From JAEZDP01 sp964430855 (GTDB lineage: Bacteria > Acidobacteriota > Vicinamibacteria > Vicinamibacterales > Vicinamibacteraceae), in NCBI GenBank assembly GCA_964430855.1, contig CAYSHC010000008.1, forward strand, positions 1 through 64,000: a DNA stretch of 64,000 nt, in the 5' to 3' direction. Positions 52,304 to 63,487 of the stretch are shown in pieces; position 1 is the stretch's first letter; every line of letters begins with the position of its first letter. Made by a program: the position numbers and the translations under genes. The notes beneath the pieces were generated by a model that ran no database searches, was not told the DNA's origin, and saw only the letters and a program-made list of their open reading frames with translations.

Positions 52304-53377
52304 TTGCACGGCGTCACCGGCGTGGTCCTGTCGCCCCTCGACGCGCTCACGCTCGCCGTCGGCGCCCGCACCCGGCCTGCCGTGGCGGCGCGCACGCTGC
52401 GGGAGGCCCTGGAACAGGGGGCGGCCGACGACCTCGAGCAGGCCTGGCGGGTCCTCGGCCTGCCGGCCACGGCGGTCGGACCGGCCGTCGCGCTCGCACG
52501 CCGGCTCCATGCCGACGCCACCCGTGACGGCCTCCTGACGCTCGACTGGCGGGCCGACGCCTATCCGCCCGCGTTGCTGACGCTGCCGGACCCGCCCCTC
52601 GTTGTCTGGGTGAAGGGCGATCCCGGCGTCCTTCTCCGTCCGGCCGTCGCGATCGTGGGGTCGCGGGCGGCGCGTCCGGGCGCGCTCGAGGTCGCCCGGA
52701 CCCTGGGCGCGGCGCTCGCCGCACAGGGCGTCACGGTCGTCAGCGGCCTGGCGCGCGGGGTGGACGCCGCCGCGCACGCAGGCGCCCTCGAGGCCGGAAC
52801 CACGGCCGCCGTCCTCGGCACGGGCATCGACGTCGTCTATCCTGCGCAGCACGCCGCGCTGGCGGCACGCATCGCCGAGCGTGGGGCCCTGGTCACCGAG
52901 TTCCTGCCGGGCACGCCGCCGCTTGCGCACCACTTCCCGCTCCGGAACCGGATTCTCAGCGGTCTCGTCCGTGCGGTGGTGGTGGTCGAGGCTTCGGATC
53001 GGAGCGGTTCGCTCGTGACGGCCCGGCTGGCTGCCGAGCAGGGACGCGACGTCATGGTCGTGCCGGGGGACGTCAGGGGCGGGGCCAACAAGGGTGGTCA
53101 CGCGCTGCTGCGCGACGGCGCCAGGCTCGTCGAGAGCGCCGACGACGTCCTCGAGGAGCTCGGCTGGACGCCGCGCGCGACGTCAAGCGCCGCCGGCGCC
53201 GAGCCCCCGCTCGTGGGGATCCTGCGGCGGCACGGGGCGCTGCCGGTGGACGACCTGGTCGCCGAGACCGGCCGCCCCGCGGCCGATCTGCTCGCAGAAC
53301 TGCTCGATCTGGAGCTCGGAGGGCTCGTCACCCGCGACCCGTCGGGCCGGTTCTTGCCCTCCGGAGGGAAGTGGTAA
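52304..53377 (+). CDS. dprA: DNA-processing protein DprA
   Basis: 357 aa from TTG at 52304, the first possible start after an in-frame stop at 52259; GTG 52322 is an alternative. DprA loads RecA on incoming single-stranded DNA during transformation. The Rossmann core is clear: VAIVGSRAARPGALEVARTL (residues ~110-129), VVSGLARGVDAAAHAGAL, GTGIDVVYPAQH, LRNRILSGL and EASDRSGSLVTARLAAEQGR. A C-terminal winged-helix (~295-355; VGILRRHGALPVDDLVAETG) follows. It sits directly upstream of topA, a common arrangement, and its role matches comF elsewhere in the window. Confidence 0.93.
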   Translation: MHGVTGVVLSPLDALTLAVGARTRPAVAARTLREALEQGAADDLEQAWRVLGLPATAVGPAVALARRLHADATRDGLLTLDWRADAYPPALLTLPDPPLVVWVKGDPGVLLRPAVAIVGSRAARPGALEVARTLGAALAAQGVTVVSGLARGVDAAAHAGALEAGTTAAVLGTGIDVVYPAQHAALAARIAERGALVTEFLPGTPPLAHHFPLRNRILSGLVRAVVVVEASDRSGSLVTARLAAEQGRDVMVVPGDVRGGANKGGHALLRDGARLVESADDVLEELGWTPRATSSAAGAEPPLVGILRRHGALPVDDLVAETGRPAADLLAELLDLELGGLVTRDPSGRFLPSGGKW

Positions 53378-53392
53378 CGTAGGGCCGAGCGC

Positions 53393-56044
53393 ATGTCCAA
53401 GCCACTCGTCATCGTCGAATCGCCGGCCAAAGCCCGCACCCTTGCCCGCTTCCTCGGGGACCAGTACCGCGTGGAGGCGAGCGTGGGGCACGTGCGGGAC
53501 CTGCCCGAGAACGCGAGCGAGGTGCCGAAGGAAATCAAGGACAAGCCATGGGGCCGCATGGGCGTGGATGTCGAGGACGACTTCAGGCCGTACTACGTCG
53601 TGTCGGCCGACAAGAAGCAGCGGATCCGCGACCTGCGCTCGGCCGTGAAGGAGGCCGACGAGGTGCTGCTCGCCACCGACCCCGACCGCGAGGGCGAGTC
53701 GATCAGCTGGCACCTGCGCGAGATCCTCAAGCCGAAAGTGCCAGTCAAGCGCATCGTCTTCCACGAGATCACCGAGGAAGCCGTGCGCGAGGCCATCGCC
53801 CGGGCGCGCGACATCGACACGAAGCTCGTCGACGCGCAGGAGAGCCGGCGGATCCTCGACCGCCTGTACGGCTACATGATCTCGCCGGTGCTCTGGAAGA
53901 AGGTCCAGACGGGCCTGAGCGCCGGGCGCGTGCAGAGCGTGGCCGTCCGGCTGATCGTCGAGCGCGAGGAGGAGCGGCGCGCGTTCCGCCGGAGCACCTA
54001 CTGGGACCTCGACGCGAAGCTGGCCGCCGCCGACCGTGAGTTTGCCGCGACGCTGGTCAGGATCGGGCAGGACCGCCTCGCCTCGGGCAAGGACTTCAAC
54101 CCGACGACGGGCGAGCTCCAGGGCGACAACGTCCGCGTCCTGAACGAGGCAGACGCGGCGGCGCTGGCCGAGGTCCTCGCCGGGCAGCTGCCGTGGAGGG
54201 TGACGAGCGTCGAGGAGCGCCCGACGTCGCAGCGGCCCTACGCGCCGTTCACGACGTCCACGCTCCAGCAGGAAGCCAACAGGAAGCTCGGCTTCTCGGC
54301 CGACCGCACCATGCGTGCGGCCCAGGGGCTCTTCCAGAACGGCATCATCTCGTACCACCGCACCGACTCGACGACGCTGAGCGACCGCGCGCTGCGCGAG
54401 TCGGCCGCCGCGATTCGCGAGCTGTACGGCCAGGAGTTCTACGGCGGGCCGCGTCAGTACCAGACGAAGGTCAAGAACGCACAGGAGGCCCACGAGGCCA
54501 TCCGGCCGACCGACTTCCACCTGCGGCCCCAGGAGGTGGCGGCGAAGGTCGGCGCCGACGAGGCACGCCTGTACGAGCTCATCTGGAAGCGGACCGTCGC
54601 CTCGCAGATGGCCGACGCGCAGCTCTTGCGGACGACGATCGAGATCACGGCGACCGGCCCGGACGGGCAGACGTACCTGTTCACGGCCTCGGGCAAGGCC
54701 ATCAAGTTTGCCGGGTTCCTCAGGGCCTACGTCGAGGGGCGCGACGACCCGGCCGCCGAGCTCGGCGACCAGGAGACGCTGCTCCCGAAGCTCCAGGTGG
54801 GCGACGTCGTCACGCGCGACGGCGCGCTGGCGCTGCGCGCGCTGTCGCCGAGGGCCCACGAGACGACGCCGCCGGCTCGCTACACCGACGCGTCGCTGGT
54901 CAAGCGTCTGGAAGAGGACGGGATCGGGCGCCCGTCGACGTACGCGTCCATCATCTCGACCATCGAGCGGCGCGGCTACGTCTGGCGGCAGGGCAAGGCG
55001 CTCGTGCCGACGTTCACGGCGTTTGCCGTCACGCGGCTGCTCAAGCAGCACTTCGGCATGCTCGTCGAGCTCGGCTTCACCGGGCGCATCGAGGAGGAGC
55101 TCGACGACATCTCCAACGGCGAGCTCGGGCGCACGGAGTTTCTCGACGGCTTCTACAACGGGCGGGGTGCCTGGCCCGGCCTGCGGCACCTCGTCGAGAA
55201 CGACAGCGGCATCGACTACCCGGTCATCGAGCTGGGGGCGGCCCCGGATACGGGCGAGCCGGTGGTCATCCGCATCGGCAGGTTCGGCCCCTACGTGCAG
55301 GTGGGCGAGGCCACGGCGTCGATTCCGGAGAACGTGCCGCCGGCCGACTTCACGGTCGAAGAGGCCGTCGAGCTGGTGCGCGCCAGGGCAGCGGGCCCGC
55401 GGTCACTCGGGACCGATCCCGAGACCGGGTTGCCCGTCTACGTGATGAAGGGGCGGTTCGGGCCCTATGTGCAGCTTGGCGAGGCGCCGGAGAAGGGCAG
55501 CAAGGTCAAGCCGAAGCGCGCCTCGCTGACCAAGGGCGAATCCGAGCACGACATCACGCTGGAGCGTGCCCTCCAGCTGCTCCAGCTCCCGCGCCTCGTG
55601 GGTCACGACCCCGAGACGGGCGAGGAGATCGTCGCCAACTTCGGGCGCTTTGGCCCCTACGTCAAGCGCGGCTCGGAGTTCCGGTCGCTCGGCTCCGACG
55701 ACGAGGTCTTCAGCGTCACGCTGGAGCAGGCGGTGGAGCTGTTCAGGCAGGAGAAAAAGTCGCGGCGGCGCGCGGCCACGAAGACGATCCTGAAGGACCT
55801 CGGCACCCGTCCCGACAGCGGCGCGCCCGTACAGCTGCTCGAGGGGCGCTACGGCCCGTACGTCAGCGACGGCACCACGAACGCCTCGCTGCCGAAGGAC
55901 GCCGCCATCGACGACGTCACGCTCGACGCCGCGGTGGCGCTCCTCAAGGCGCGAGAGGGCGCGAAGCCCGCCGGCCGCGCACGCAAGACGGCGGTCAAGC
56001 GCCCGACGACACGCAAGGCCACGGCGCGCAAGCGCACGGCATAG
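53393..56044 (+). CDS. topA: DNA topoisomerase I
   Basis: 883 aa, ATG at 53393. Type IA topoisomerase that relaxes negative supercoils. Toprim domain at the start (VIVESPAKARTLARFLG and ATDPDREGESISWH), catalytic Tyr in GIISYHRTDSTTLSDRAL, and YTDASLVKRLEEDGIGRPST. The C terminus has no zinc-finger cysteines; it has four topoisomerase C-terminal repeats, each with a GRFGPYV-type strand (IGRFGPYVQVG, KGRFGPYVQLG, FGRFGPYVKRG, EGRYGPYVSDG), ending in a Lys/Arg-rich tail. This zinc-free form is common in several phyla. Between dprA and trmFO. Confidence 0.96.
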   Translation: MSKPLVIVESPAKARTLARFLGDQYRVEASVGHVRDLPENASEVPKEIKDKPWGRMGVDVEDDFRPYYVVSADKKQRIRDLRSAVKEADEVLLATDPDREGESISWHLREILKPKVPVKRIVFHEITEEAVREAIARARDIDTKLVDAQESRRILDRLYGYMISPVLWKKVQTGLSAGRVQSVAVRLIVEREEERRAFRRSTYWDLDAKLAAADREFAATLVRIGQDRLASGKDFNPTTGELQGDNVRVLNEADAAALAEVLAGQLPWRVTSVEERPTSQRPYAPFTTSTLQQEANRKLGFSADRTMRAAQGLFQNGIISYHRTDSTTLSDRALRESAAAIRELYGQEFYGGPRQYQTKVKNAQEAHEAIRPTDFHLRPQEVAAKVGADEARLYELIWKRTVASQMADAQLLRTTIEITATGPDGQTYLFTASGKAIKFAGFLRAYVEGRDDPAAELGDQETLLPKLQVGDVVTRDGALALRALSPRAHETTPPARYTDASLVKRLEEDGIGRPSTYASIISTIERRGYVWRQGKALVPTFTAFAVTRLLKQHFGMLVELGFTGRIEEELDDISNGELGRTEFLDGFYNGRGAWPGLRHLVENDSGIDYPVIELGAAPDTGEPVVIRIGRFGPYVQVGEATASIPENVPPADFTVEEAVELVRARAAGPRSLGTDPETGLPVYVMKGRFGPYVQLGEAPEKGSKVKPKRASLTKGESEHDITLERALQLLQLPRLVGHDPETGEEIVANFGRFGPYVKRGSEFRSLGSDDEVFSVTLEQAVELFRQEKKSRRRAATKTILKDLGTRPDSGAPVQLLEGRYGPYVSDGTTNASLPKDAAIDDVTLDAAVALLKAREGAKPAGRARKTAVKRPTTRKATARKRTA

Positions 56045-56052
56045 GTCATCGA

Positions 56053-56058
56053 TATCCT
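56053..56058 (+). promoter_or_regulatory. Candidate -10 box for trmFO-xerC
   Basis: TATCCT, 15 bp before the trmFO ATG, identical to the boxes before pdxH and the metallophosphoesterase gene. It follows the topA stop by 8 bp. It would allow trmFO to be transcribed apart from topA. Confidence 0.35.
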
Positions 56059-56073
56059 GACAGATCACTGCCC

Positions 56074-57516
56074 ATGAACGTTGTGACCGTCATCGGCGGC
56101 GGGCTGGCCGGCTGCGAGGCGGCCTGGCAGGCGGCCTCGCGGGGCGTGCCTGTGCGGCTGCACGAGATGCGGCCGGTGCAGCGCACCGAGGTGCACCAGA
56201 CCGACGCGCTTGCCGAGCTCGTGTGCAGCAACTCGTTCCGGGGCGACAAGCTGGACAACGCCGTCGGCCTGCTGAAGGAGGAGATGCGCCGGCTGGGGTC
56301 GCTCATCATGGCGTGCGCCGACAGGGCGCGCGTGCCTGCCGGCGCGGCGCTGGCCGTCGATCGCCATGCGTTCTCGGCCGCGGTCACCGACGCCATTGCC
56401 GCCCATCCCCTCATCACCGTCGTGCGCGAAGAGGTGCGGGCCGTGCCGCCGCCCGCGTCACCCGACGCACCGACGATCATCGCCACGGGGCCCCTGACGT
56501 CGGCTGCGCTGTCGGACGACATCGTGCGGCTCGTGGGTGCCGAGCACCTGGCCTTCTACGACGCCATCAGCCCGATCGTGCTGGCCGAGTCGATCGACAT
56601 GTCGGTCGTCTACCGCGCCTCGCGCTGGGGACGATCGGCCCCCGCGCGCGACGGTGCCGGCGCGGGGGCGCCGGACCCCGCGGGGCCGGCCTGCGGCGTC
56701 GACGATGGGCAGGGTGACTACCTGAACTGCCCGCTCACCGAGGAGCAGTACCGGGCGTTCTACGCGGCGCTGACGACGGCCGAGTCGGCCACGGTGCACG
56801 ACTTCGACCGCGCGCACTTCTTCGAAGGCTGCCTGCCGATCGAGGTCATGGCGCACCGCGGCTACGACACGCTGCGTTTCGGGCCGATGAAGCCCGTGGG
56901 GCTGCCCGATCCGCGGACGGGGAAGACCCCGTACGCCGTCGTCCAGTTGCGGCAGGACACGCTGGCGGGCGACCACTACAGCCTGGTCGGCTTCCAGACC
57001 CAGCTGAAATGGGGCGAGCAGGCTCGCGTCCTGCGCATGATCCCCGGCCTCGAGCAGGCCGAGTTCGTCCGCTACGGCGTCGTCCATCGCAACACGTACA
57101 TCAACGGGCCGACCGTGCTGCGTCCCACGTGGCAGACCAGGGCGCGCGACGACCTGTTCTTTGCCGGCCAGGTGTCGGGCGTGGAGGGGTACGTCGAGTC
57201 GGCGGCGTCGGGCCTGCTGGCCGGGATCAACGCTGCGCGGCTCGCGCGCGGGCTCGCGCCGCTGACGCTGCCGCGCACGACGGCCATCGGCGCGCTGGCG
57301 CACTACGTCTCGCACGCCGACGCGGCGCACTACCAGCCGACCAACATCACCTTCGGCATCATGGCGCCGCTCGACCAGCCGCCGCGCAAGAAGGCGTTGC
57401 GCAAGGAGGCGCTGGCGACGCGCGCCCTCGCCGCGCTGGACGAGTGGAAGACCGCGCACATGGAGCACCCTGTGCCCTCCGCGCAGGCGGCGCCGCTGGC
57501 ACAGGCCGCGCCGTGA
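56074..57516 (+). CDS. trmFO: Methylenetetrahydrofolate-tRNA-(uracil-5-)-methyltransferase
   Basis: 480 aa, ATG at 56074. FAD- and folate-dependent enzyme that makes m5U54 in the T loop of tRNA. FAD motif VTVIGGGLAGCEAAWQAA, then LVCSNSFRGDKLDNAVGLLK with the conserved Cys, YLNCPLTEEQYRAFY, FFEGCLPIEVMAHRG, LRFGPMKPVGL, and FAGQVSGVEGYVESAASGL. An insertion of roughly 23 Ala/Gly/Pro-rich residues lies between SRW and GDYLNCP (56629-56714). Its stop overlaps the xerC GTG. Confidence 0.95.
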   Translation: MNVVTVIGGGLAGCEAAWQAASRGVPVRLHEMRPVQRTEVHQTDALAELVCSNSFRGDKLDNAVGLLKEEMRRLGSLIMACADRARVPAGAALAVDRHAFSAAVTDAIAAHPLITVVREEVRAVPPPASPDAPTIIATGPLTSAALSDDIVRLVGAEHLAFYDAISPIVLAESIDMSVVYRASRWGRSAPARDGAGAGAPDPAGPACGVDDGQGDYLNCPLTEEQYRAFYAALTTAESATVHDFDRAHFFEGCLPIEVMAHRGYDTLRFGPMKPVGLPDPRTGKTPYAVVQLRQDTLAGDHYSLVGFQTQLKWGEQARVLRMIPGLEQAEFVRYGVVHRNTYINGPTVLRPTWQTRARDDLFFAGQVSGVEGYVESAASGLLAGINAARLARGLAPLTLPRTTAIGALAHYVSHADAAHYQPTNITFGIMAPLDQPPRKKALRKEALATRALAALDEWKTAHMEHPVPSAQAAPLAQAAP

Positions 57517-58514
57517 GGCGCCGCGGCGCGCCGGCGCTGCCGGATCGCGATCTGTCGCCGGCCTCGCCGCTCCGCGACGCGATCCGCGGCTACGTCGACT
57601 ACCTCGCGCTCAACCGCAATGCATCGGCGCACACGGTGGCGGGCTACGAGTCGGACCTGCTCCAGTTCCTGTACTTTCTGGGCGCATACTCGTCCACCCG
57701 GCGCGACGAGCTGACACCGGCACACGTGACGACGGAGGCCATCCGGGCGTTCCTCGGCGAACTGCACGCACGGGGCAACTCGCGCGCCTCGGCCGCGCGC
57801 CGGATCTCCGCGCTCCGGGGCTTTGCCCGCTACCTGCGGCACGAAGGCCTGCGCGGCGATGACCCCGTGGCGCTTGTCGGCACGCCGCGACGCGAGCAGC
57901 GCGTGCCGCAGATCCTGTCGGTGGACGAGATGACGGCGCTGCTCGAGACGCCGGACGTGCAGACCCCGCTCGGGCGGCGCGACCGCGCCATGCTGGAACT
58001 GCTCTACGCGTCGGGCCTGCGGCTCTCGGAGCTCGTCGGTCTCGACCTCGCGGACGTGAACCTGACCGGCCGCATGGTGCGCGTAATGGGAAAGGGCCGC
58101 AAGGAGCGGCTCGTGCCGTTCCACGCGACCGCGGCCGCCGCGCTGGCGCGCTGGCTGCCCGACCGCGAGATCCTGGCGCGGCAGGCGGCGGCCTCGTCGA
58201 GGCCCGGCAGACGGGCCGGGCTCGACGAGCCGCTCTTTGTGAACTACAGGGGCACCCGGCTCTCGCCGCGCAGCGTGCACAGGCTGCTGGTGCGCTACGT
58301 GTCGATGTGCAGCACGCGTTTCGGCATCAGCCCGCACGCGCTGCGCCACGCGTTTGCGACGCACCTGCTCGAGCGCGGCGCCGACCTGCGGGCCATCCAG
58401 GAGCTGCTCGGCCACAGCGCGCTGTCGACCACGCAGCGATATACGCAGGTGAACGTGCAGCACCTGCTCGACGTGTATCGCAAGGCACACCCGAAGGCGC
58501 ACGCGCCGGAGTAG
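57513..58514 (+). CDS. xerC: Tyrosine recombinase XerC
   Basis: 333 aa from GTG at 57513, which overlaps the trmFO stop (GTGA). N-terminal SAM-like core-binding domain (~20-110; YLALNRNASAHTVAGYESDL), then the catalytic domain: Arg in YASGLRLSELVGLDL, Lys in GKGRKERLVPF, H-x-x-R in ISPHALRHAFATHLLERG, His in LLGHSALSTTQRY, with the final Tyr nucleophile. Resolves chromosome dimers at dif with XerD and FtsK. The topA-trmFO-xerC order is a conserved one. A phage integrase is unlikely given this context. Confidence 0.93.
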   Translation: MRRRGAPALPDRDLSPASPLRDAIRGYVDYLALNRNASAHTVAGYESDLLQFLYFLGAYSSTRRDELTPAHVTTEAIRAFLGELHARGNSRASAARRISALRGFARYLRHEGLRGDDPVALVGTPRREQRVPQILSVDEMTALLETPDVQTPLGRRDRAMLELLYASGLRLSELVGLDLADVNLTGRMVRVMGKGRKERLVPFHATAAAALARWLPDREILARQAAASSRPGRRAGLDEPLFVNYRGTRLSPRSVHRLLVRYVSMCSTRFGISPHALRHAFATHLLERGADLRAIQELLGHSALSTTQRYTQVNVQHLLDVYRKAHPKAHAPE

Positions 58515-58553
58515 CGCCGCGCGCGTCGCCGCACCGGCGGCGGATGCTCGCGG

Positions 58554-59960
<1,407 letters not shown>

Positions 59961-59995
59961 GGGTCTCTTCCTGTCCTCGTTCATCCGCCGGCCGG

Positions 59996-61168
59996 TCAGC
60001 GTGGCCGCGGTCCTCCGGGTGCGCCGGCGTCGGAGGTGGGCTCCACGTCGGGTTCGACGTGCGCGCGCACCGGCAGCACCACCCTGAAGCACGTGCCGGT
60101 GCCGTGCTGGTTCTGCAACAGCTCGATTCGCCCGCCGTGCGCGTTCACGATCTTGCGGACGATCGCCAGGCCGAGGCCCGACCCGCGCGGCTTGGTCGTG
60201 AAGAACGGGCTGAAGATGCGCTCGCGGATCGACTCGGGAATGCCCGGGCCGTCGTCCTCGACGTCGATCTGCACGGCGCTGGCCGGCGCCGTGTCGGGCG
60301 GCGCCCACGACGGCGGCTCGATGGCCGTCACGCGCACGTGCACGCGTCCCTGGCCGTCGAGCGCCTCGAGAGCATTGGCCACGAGGTTGGTGAACACCTG
60401 GCGCAGCTGATGGTCGTCGCCCTCGATCTCGGGCAGGTCGTCGGCCGCGTCGACGCTCACCACGACGCCGCGTTTCGGCACCAGGCTGTCGGCCATCAGC
60501 AACGCGTCGTCGAGCAGGGCGGCGATGTCCACGGTGGCGACGTGCAGGCGCACCGGCCGCACGAAGTCGAGCACCTCGAGGACGATCGCGTTGGCCATCT
60601 TGGCCTCGGTGATGATGTCGTTGAGCAGCGCGAGCGCCTCCGCGTTGTCGGAGAGCCGGCGCTTGAGCAGGCCCGCCATCACCTCGATGCCGGCCAGCGG
60701 GTTCTTCACCTCGTGGGCAATCGCCGCGGCCATCTCGCCGAGGGCGGCGAGCCTGTCGCGCAGGCGCTCGCGTTCCTCGAGCTGCTCGACCCGGGTGAGG
60801 TCCTTGAAGAAGAGCGCCGCGCCCGTCACCTCGCCCAGCCGGTTCCGGACAAGCGACAGCGTGTAGCCGATGGCGCGGTTGGAGGGGGCGAGGCGGATCT
60901 CGGCGCGGTTCGGCAGGACGTCGGTCTCGAAGACCTGCTCGAAGACGGCGCCGAGTTCAGGCGTACCCGCGAGGATCTCGCTGACGGGTCTGCCGACGTC
61001 CGCCGCGTCCGGCACGAGGCCGAGCGTCGCATAGGCCGCGTCGTTCATCGCGACCAGCGACCCGTCACGCCGGATGACGATCATGCCGTTGCGCATGCCG
61101 GCAAGGAGATCCCTGAAGAACTCCTCGGTGACGGGGGGCGACGGACTCGCGTTGACCGGAACTGTCAT
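59996..61168 (-). CDS. NtrB-like PAS sensor histidine kinase
   Basis: 390 aa from ATG at 61168 (AAGGG upstream); in-frame ATGs at 61189 and 61207 are alternatives. Soluble. PAS domain (~15-125; LLAGMRNGMIVIRRDGSLVA), HisKA with phosphoaccepting His in AIAHEVKNPLAGIEVMAG, HATPase with VFTNLVANALEALDG (N box), VEDDGPGIPESIRERI (G1) and PRGSGLGLAIVRKIV (G2). All boxes are canonical, unlike in the hybrid kinase at 20020. Partner of the NtrC-type regulator 36 bp downstream. Confidence 0.93.
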   Translation of the reverse strand: MTVPVNASPSPPVTEEFFRDLLAGMRNGMIVIRRDGSLVAMNDAAYATLGLVPDAADVGRPVSEILAGTPELGAVFEQVFETDVLPNRAEIRLAPSNRAIGYTLSLVRNRLGEVTGAALFFKDLTRVEQLEERERLRDRLAALGEMAAAIAHEVKNPLAGIEVMAGLLKRRLSDNAEALALLNDIITEAKMANAIVLEVLDFVRPVRLHVATVDIAALLDDALLMADSLVPKRGVVVSVDAADDLPEIEGDDHQLRQVFTNLVANALEALDGQGRVHVRVTAIEPPSWAPPDTAPASAVQIDVEDDGPGIPESIRERIFSPFFTTKPRGSGLGLAIVRKIVNAHGGRIELLQNQHGTGTCFRVVLPVRAHVEPDVEPTSDAGAPGGPRPR

Positions 61169-61357
61169 CGTCTTGGCCCTTGATGCCATACAAATGGCGT
61201 GCCGCATGACGTTTTCGTTACGCGCGCACGATTATGGCGGACGCGTGTGCGGCGCGCCGTCAGGATCGAGTGGGGGATATCCGAATTGTAATCCCGTGAC
61301 AGAAAGCGCGGGAGGGAAAAGCGAGGGCGGGGCTTCGGGGGCGAGGCCGTGTGCGCT

Positions 61358-63355
61358 TCAGGCCCCTTCTTCCTGGAGGGCTTCCCACTGGCCCATCAGG
61401 TCGCCGACCTCCCACATGAGGGCCTGGTGCCGTTCGATGACAGGGCGTGACGCTTCCTGGTCCTCGTAGAATCCCGCCTCCGCCATCTGCGCCTCGAGGG
61501 CCTTGACTTCGGCCTCGCGGTCGGCGATGCGCTGCTCGAGATCGGCGATGCGGGCGGCACGCTGGGCGGCCGCGCGCTTCCGGCGGCGTTCCTCGGCCTC
61601 GAGCTGCTTGCGCTCTTCGCGCGACAACGCGGCCGGGGCGAGACCGGCGTCCGCACGCGCGCCGGCAGGCGCCGCTGCCGGCCTGGCCGCCGGCGGAGGG
61701 GGCCCTGACGCGACGGCCGGGGCCGTCCCGTCGCCGTTGGCGGCCGCCGCCTGTTGCGCCTGACGCCAGCGGAACTCCTCGTAGGTGCCGGGGTAGTCGA
61801 GGATCCCGCCGTCGCCCACCTCGATGATCCGCGTGGCGAGCCTGTCGATGAAGTAGCGGTCGTGCGAGACGAGGACGAGCGTGCCGCCGAAGTCGGCCAG
61901 CGCGTCGAGCAGCACGTCCTTCGAGTCGAGGTCGAGGTGATTGGTCGGCTCGTCGAGCAGCAGCGTGTTGGCCGGCCGCAGCAGCATGCGCGCGACGGCC
62001 AGGCGCGTGCGCTCGCCGCCCGACAGCACGCCCGCGCGCTTGTGGATGTCGTCGCCGCTGAAGAGGAAGCCGCCGAGGATGTTCCGGATGGCCGGCACCA
62101 TGTGCATGGGCGAGCCGTCGGCCAGCGTCTCGTAGACGGTGCGCGTCGGGTCGAGGCGTGCGGCCTCGTCCTGCGCGAAGTACTGCATCACCACCTGGTG
62201 GCCTTCGATGCGCTCGCCGGTGTCGGGCGGCTCGACGCCCGAGAGCATCCGCATCAGCGTCGACTTGCCCGCGCCGTTCGGCCCGACGAGGGCGACTCGG
62301 TCGCCGCGCTGGATGAGCAGGTCGAAGGGCTTGAAGACCTGCTTGTCGCCGTACCGGCGCGACGCGCCGCGCAGCTCCAGGACGGCCCGTCCGCTCTTCA
62401 CGCACTCGGGAAAGTGGAAGACGACGCGCTTGCGTTCGGGCGGGACCTCGATCGGCACGATCTTCTCGAGGAGCTTCAGGCGGCTCTGCACCTGCGCCGC
62501 CTTCGTGGCCTTGTAGCGGAAGCGGTCGACGAACGCGCGGATGCGCGCGATCTCCTCGTCCTGCTCGCGCTTCATCTGTCGCAGCCGCTCCATCCTGGCC
62601 GCATGCTCGCGCAGGTACGACGAGTAGTTGCCCACATAGTCGGTGATGGTCCGCAGGCTCAGGTCGGCGATCCGGGTGACGACGGCGTCGAGGAAGTAGC
62701 GGTCGTGCGAGACCAGGATGACCGCGTGCGGGTATTCGGCCAGGTACGACTCGAGCCAGTTGCGCGCCTCGAGATCGAGATGGTTCGTCGGCTCGTCGAG
62801 CAGCAGCAGGCCGGGGCGCTGCAGCAGGAGCTTCGCGAGCGCGATGCGCATCTGCCACCCGCCCGAGAACGTGTCGCAGGGCTTGTCGAAATCGTCCTGG
62901 TGGAAGCCGAGGCCACGCAGGACCGTCGCCACGCGCAGGTCGATCGTGTAGCCGTCGCCCCGGCGGAACGCTTCCTGGAGGTCGCTGTAGCGCACGAGGG
63001 CGGCTTCCTGCGCGGCGTCGTCGAGGCTGCCATCCGACAGCCGGGCCTCGAGGGCGTGCAGTTCGTCCTTGATGGCCAGCAGCGGCGCAAATGCCTGCCG
63101 CACTTCGTCGATGAGCGGCAGGCCGGTGTGGAAGAGGCCGTCCTGCGGGAGGTAGCCGATGGTCAGGTCCGACGGCTTGATGATCTGGCCGGCGTCGGGT
63201 TCGTCGAGGCCCGCCAGCATCTTGAGCAGGGTCGTCTTGCCTGCGCCGTTCGGGCCGCACAGGCCGACCCTGTCGCGGCCCGACAGCTGCCACGTAACCG
63301 AATCGAGCAGGACGCGCTCGCCGAACGCCTTTGTGACACCTGACAGCTGCAGCAC
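61358..63355 (-). CDS. ABC-F ATPase (Uup/EttA-like)
   Basis: 665 aa from GTG at 63355. Two ABC modules on one chain with no membrane segments: Walker A GPNGAGKTTLLKML and GPNGAGKSTLMRML; signatures FSGGWQMRIALAKLLL and LSGGERTRLAVARMLL; Walker B LLLLDEPTNHLDLEARNWLE and TLLLDEPTNHLDLDSKDVLL. The inter-domain linker (~240-320) is the helical arm that reaches ribosomal P-site tRNA in EttA-type factors. A C-terminal Arg/Glu coiled coil (~590-650; RRRKRAAAQRAARIADLEQR) resembles that of Uup. Likely a translation factor. Confidence 0.93.
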   Translation of the reverse strand: MLQLSGVTKAFGERVLLDSVTWQLSGRDRVGLCGPNGAGKTTLLKMLAGLDEPDAGQIIKPSDLTIGYLPQDGLFHTGLPLIDEVRQAFAPLLAIKDELHALEARLSDGSLDDAAQEAALVRYSDLQEAFRRGDGYTIDLRVATVLRGLGFHQDDFDKPCDTFSGGWQMRIALAKLLLQRPGLLLLDEPTNHLDLEARNWLESYLAEYPHAVILVSHDRYFLDAVVTRIADLSLRTITDYVGNYSSYLREHAARMERLRQMKREQDEEIARIRAFVDRFRYKATKAAQVQSRLKLLEKIVPIEVPPERKRVVFHFPECVKSGRAVLELRGASRRYGDKQVFKPFDLLIQRGDRVALVGPNGAGKSTLMRMLSGVEPPDTGERIEGHQVVMQYFAQDEAARLDPTRTVYETLADGSPMHMVPAIRNILGGFLFSGDDIHKRAGVLSGGERTRLAVARMLLRPANTLLLDEPTNHLDLDSKDVLLDALADFGGTLVLVSHDRYFIDRLATRIIEVGDGGILDYPGTYEEFRWRQAQQAAAANGDGTAPAVASGPPPPAARPAAAPAGARADAGLAPAALSREERKQLEAEERRRKRAAAQRAARIADLEQRIADREAEVKALEAQMAEAGFYEDQEASRPVIERHQALMWEVGDLMGQWEALQEEGA

Positions 63356-63363
63356 GACCCTTG

Positions 63364-63369
63364 ATCGTA
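63364..63369 (-). promoter_or_regulatory. Candidate -10 box for the ABC-F gene
   Basis: On the minus strand TACGAT ends 8 nt before the GTG at 63355. Transcription would begin almost at the start codon, again suggesting a leaderless message. Confidence 0.3.
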
Positions 63370-63487
63370 CCAGATGGATCGAGACACAGGCCGACCGCCC
63401 CCGTCGGCGCGACGTCAGATCGAGTGACCGGACGGGACGTTCCCGGCGGCGCGCCCCTTGCATTGTTGTCGGGCAAGGAGCGTGCTC

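Noticed and set aside
61189..61206. Sigma-54-like promoter before the NtrB-like kinase gene (GGCACG, 4 bp, TTGT on the minus strand)
   Set aside because: The invariant GC of the -12 element is GT, and the predicted start point falls in the ribosome-binding site of the gene.
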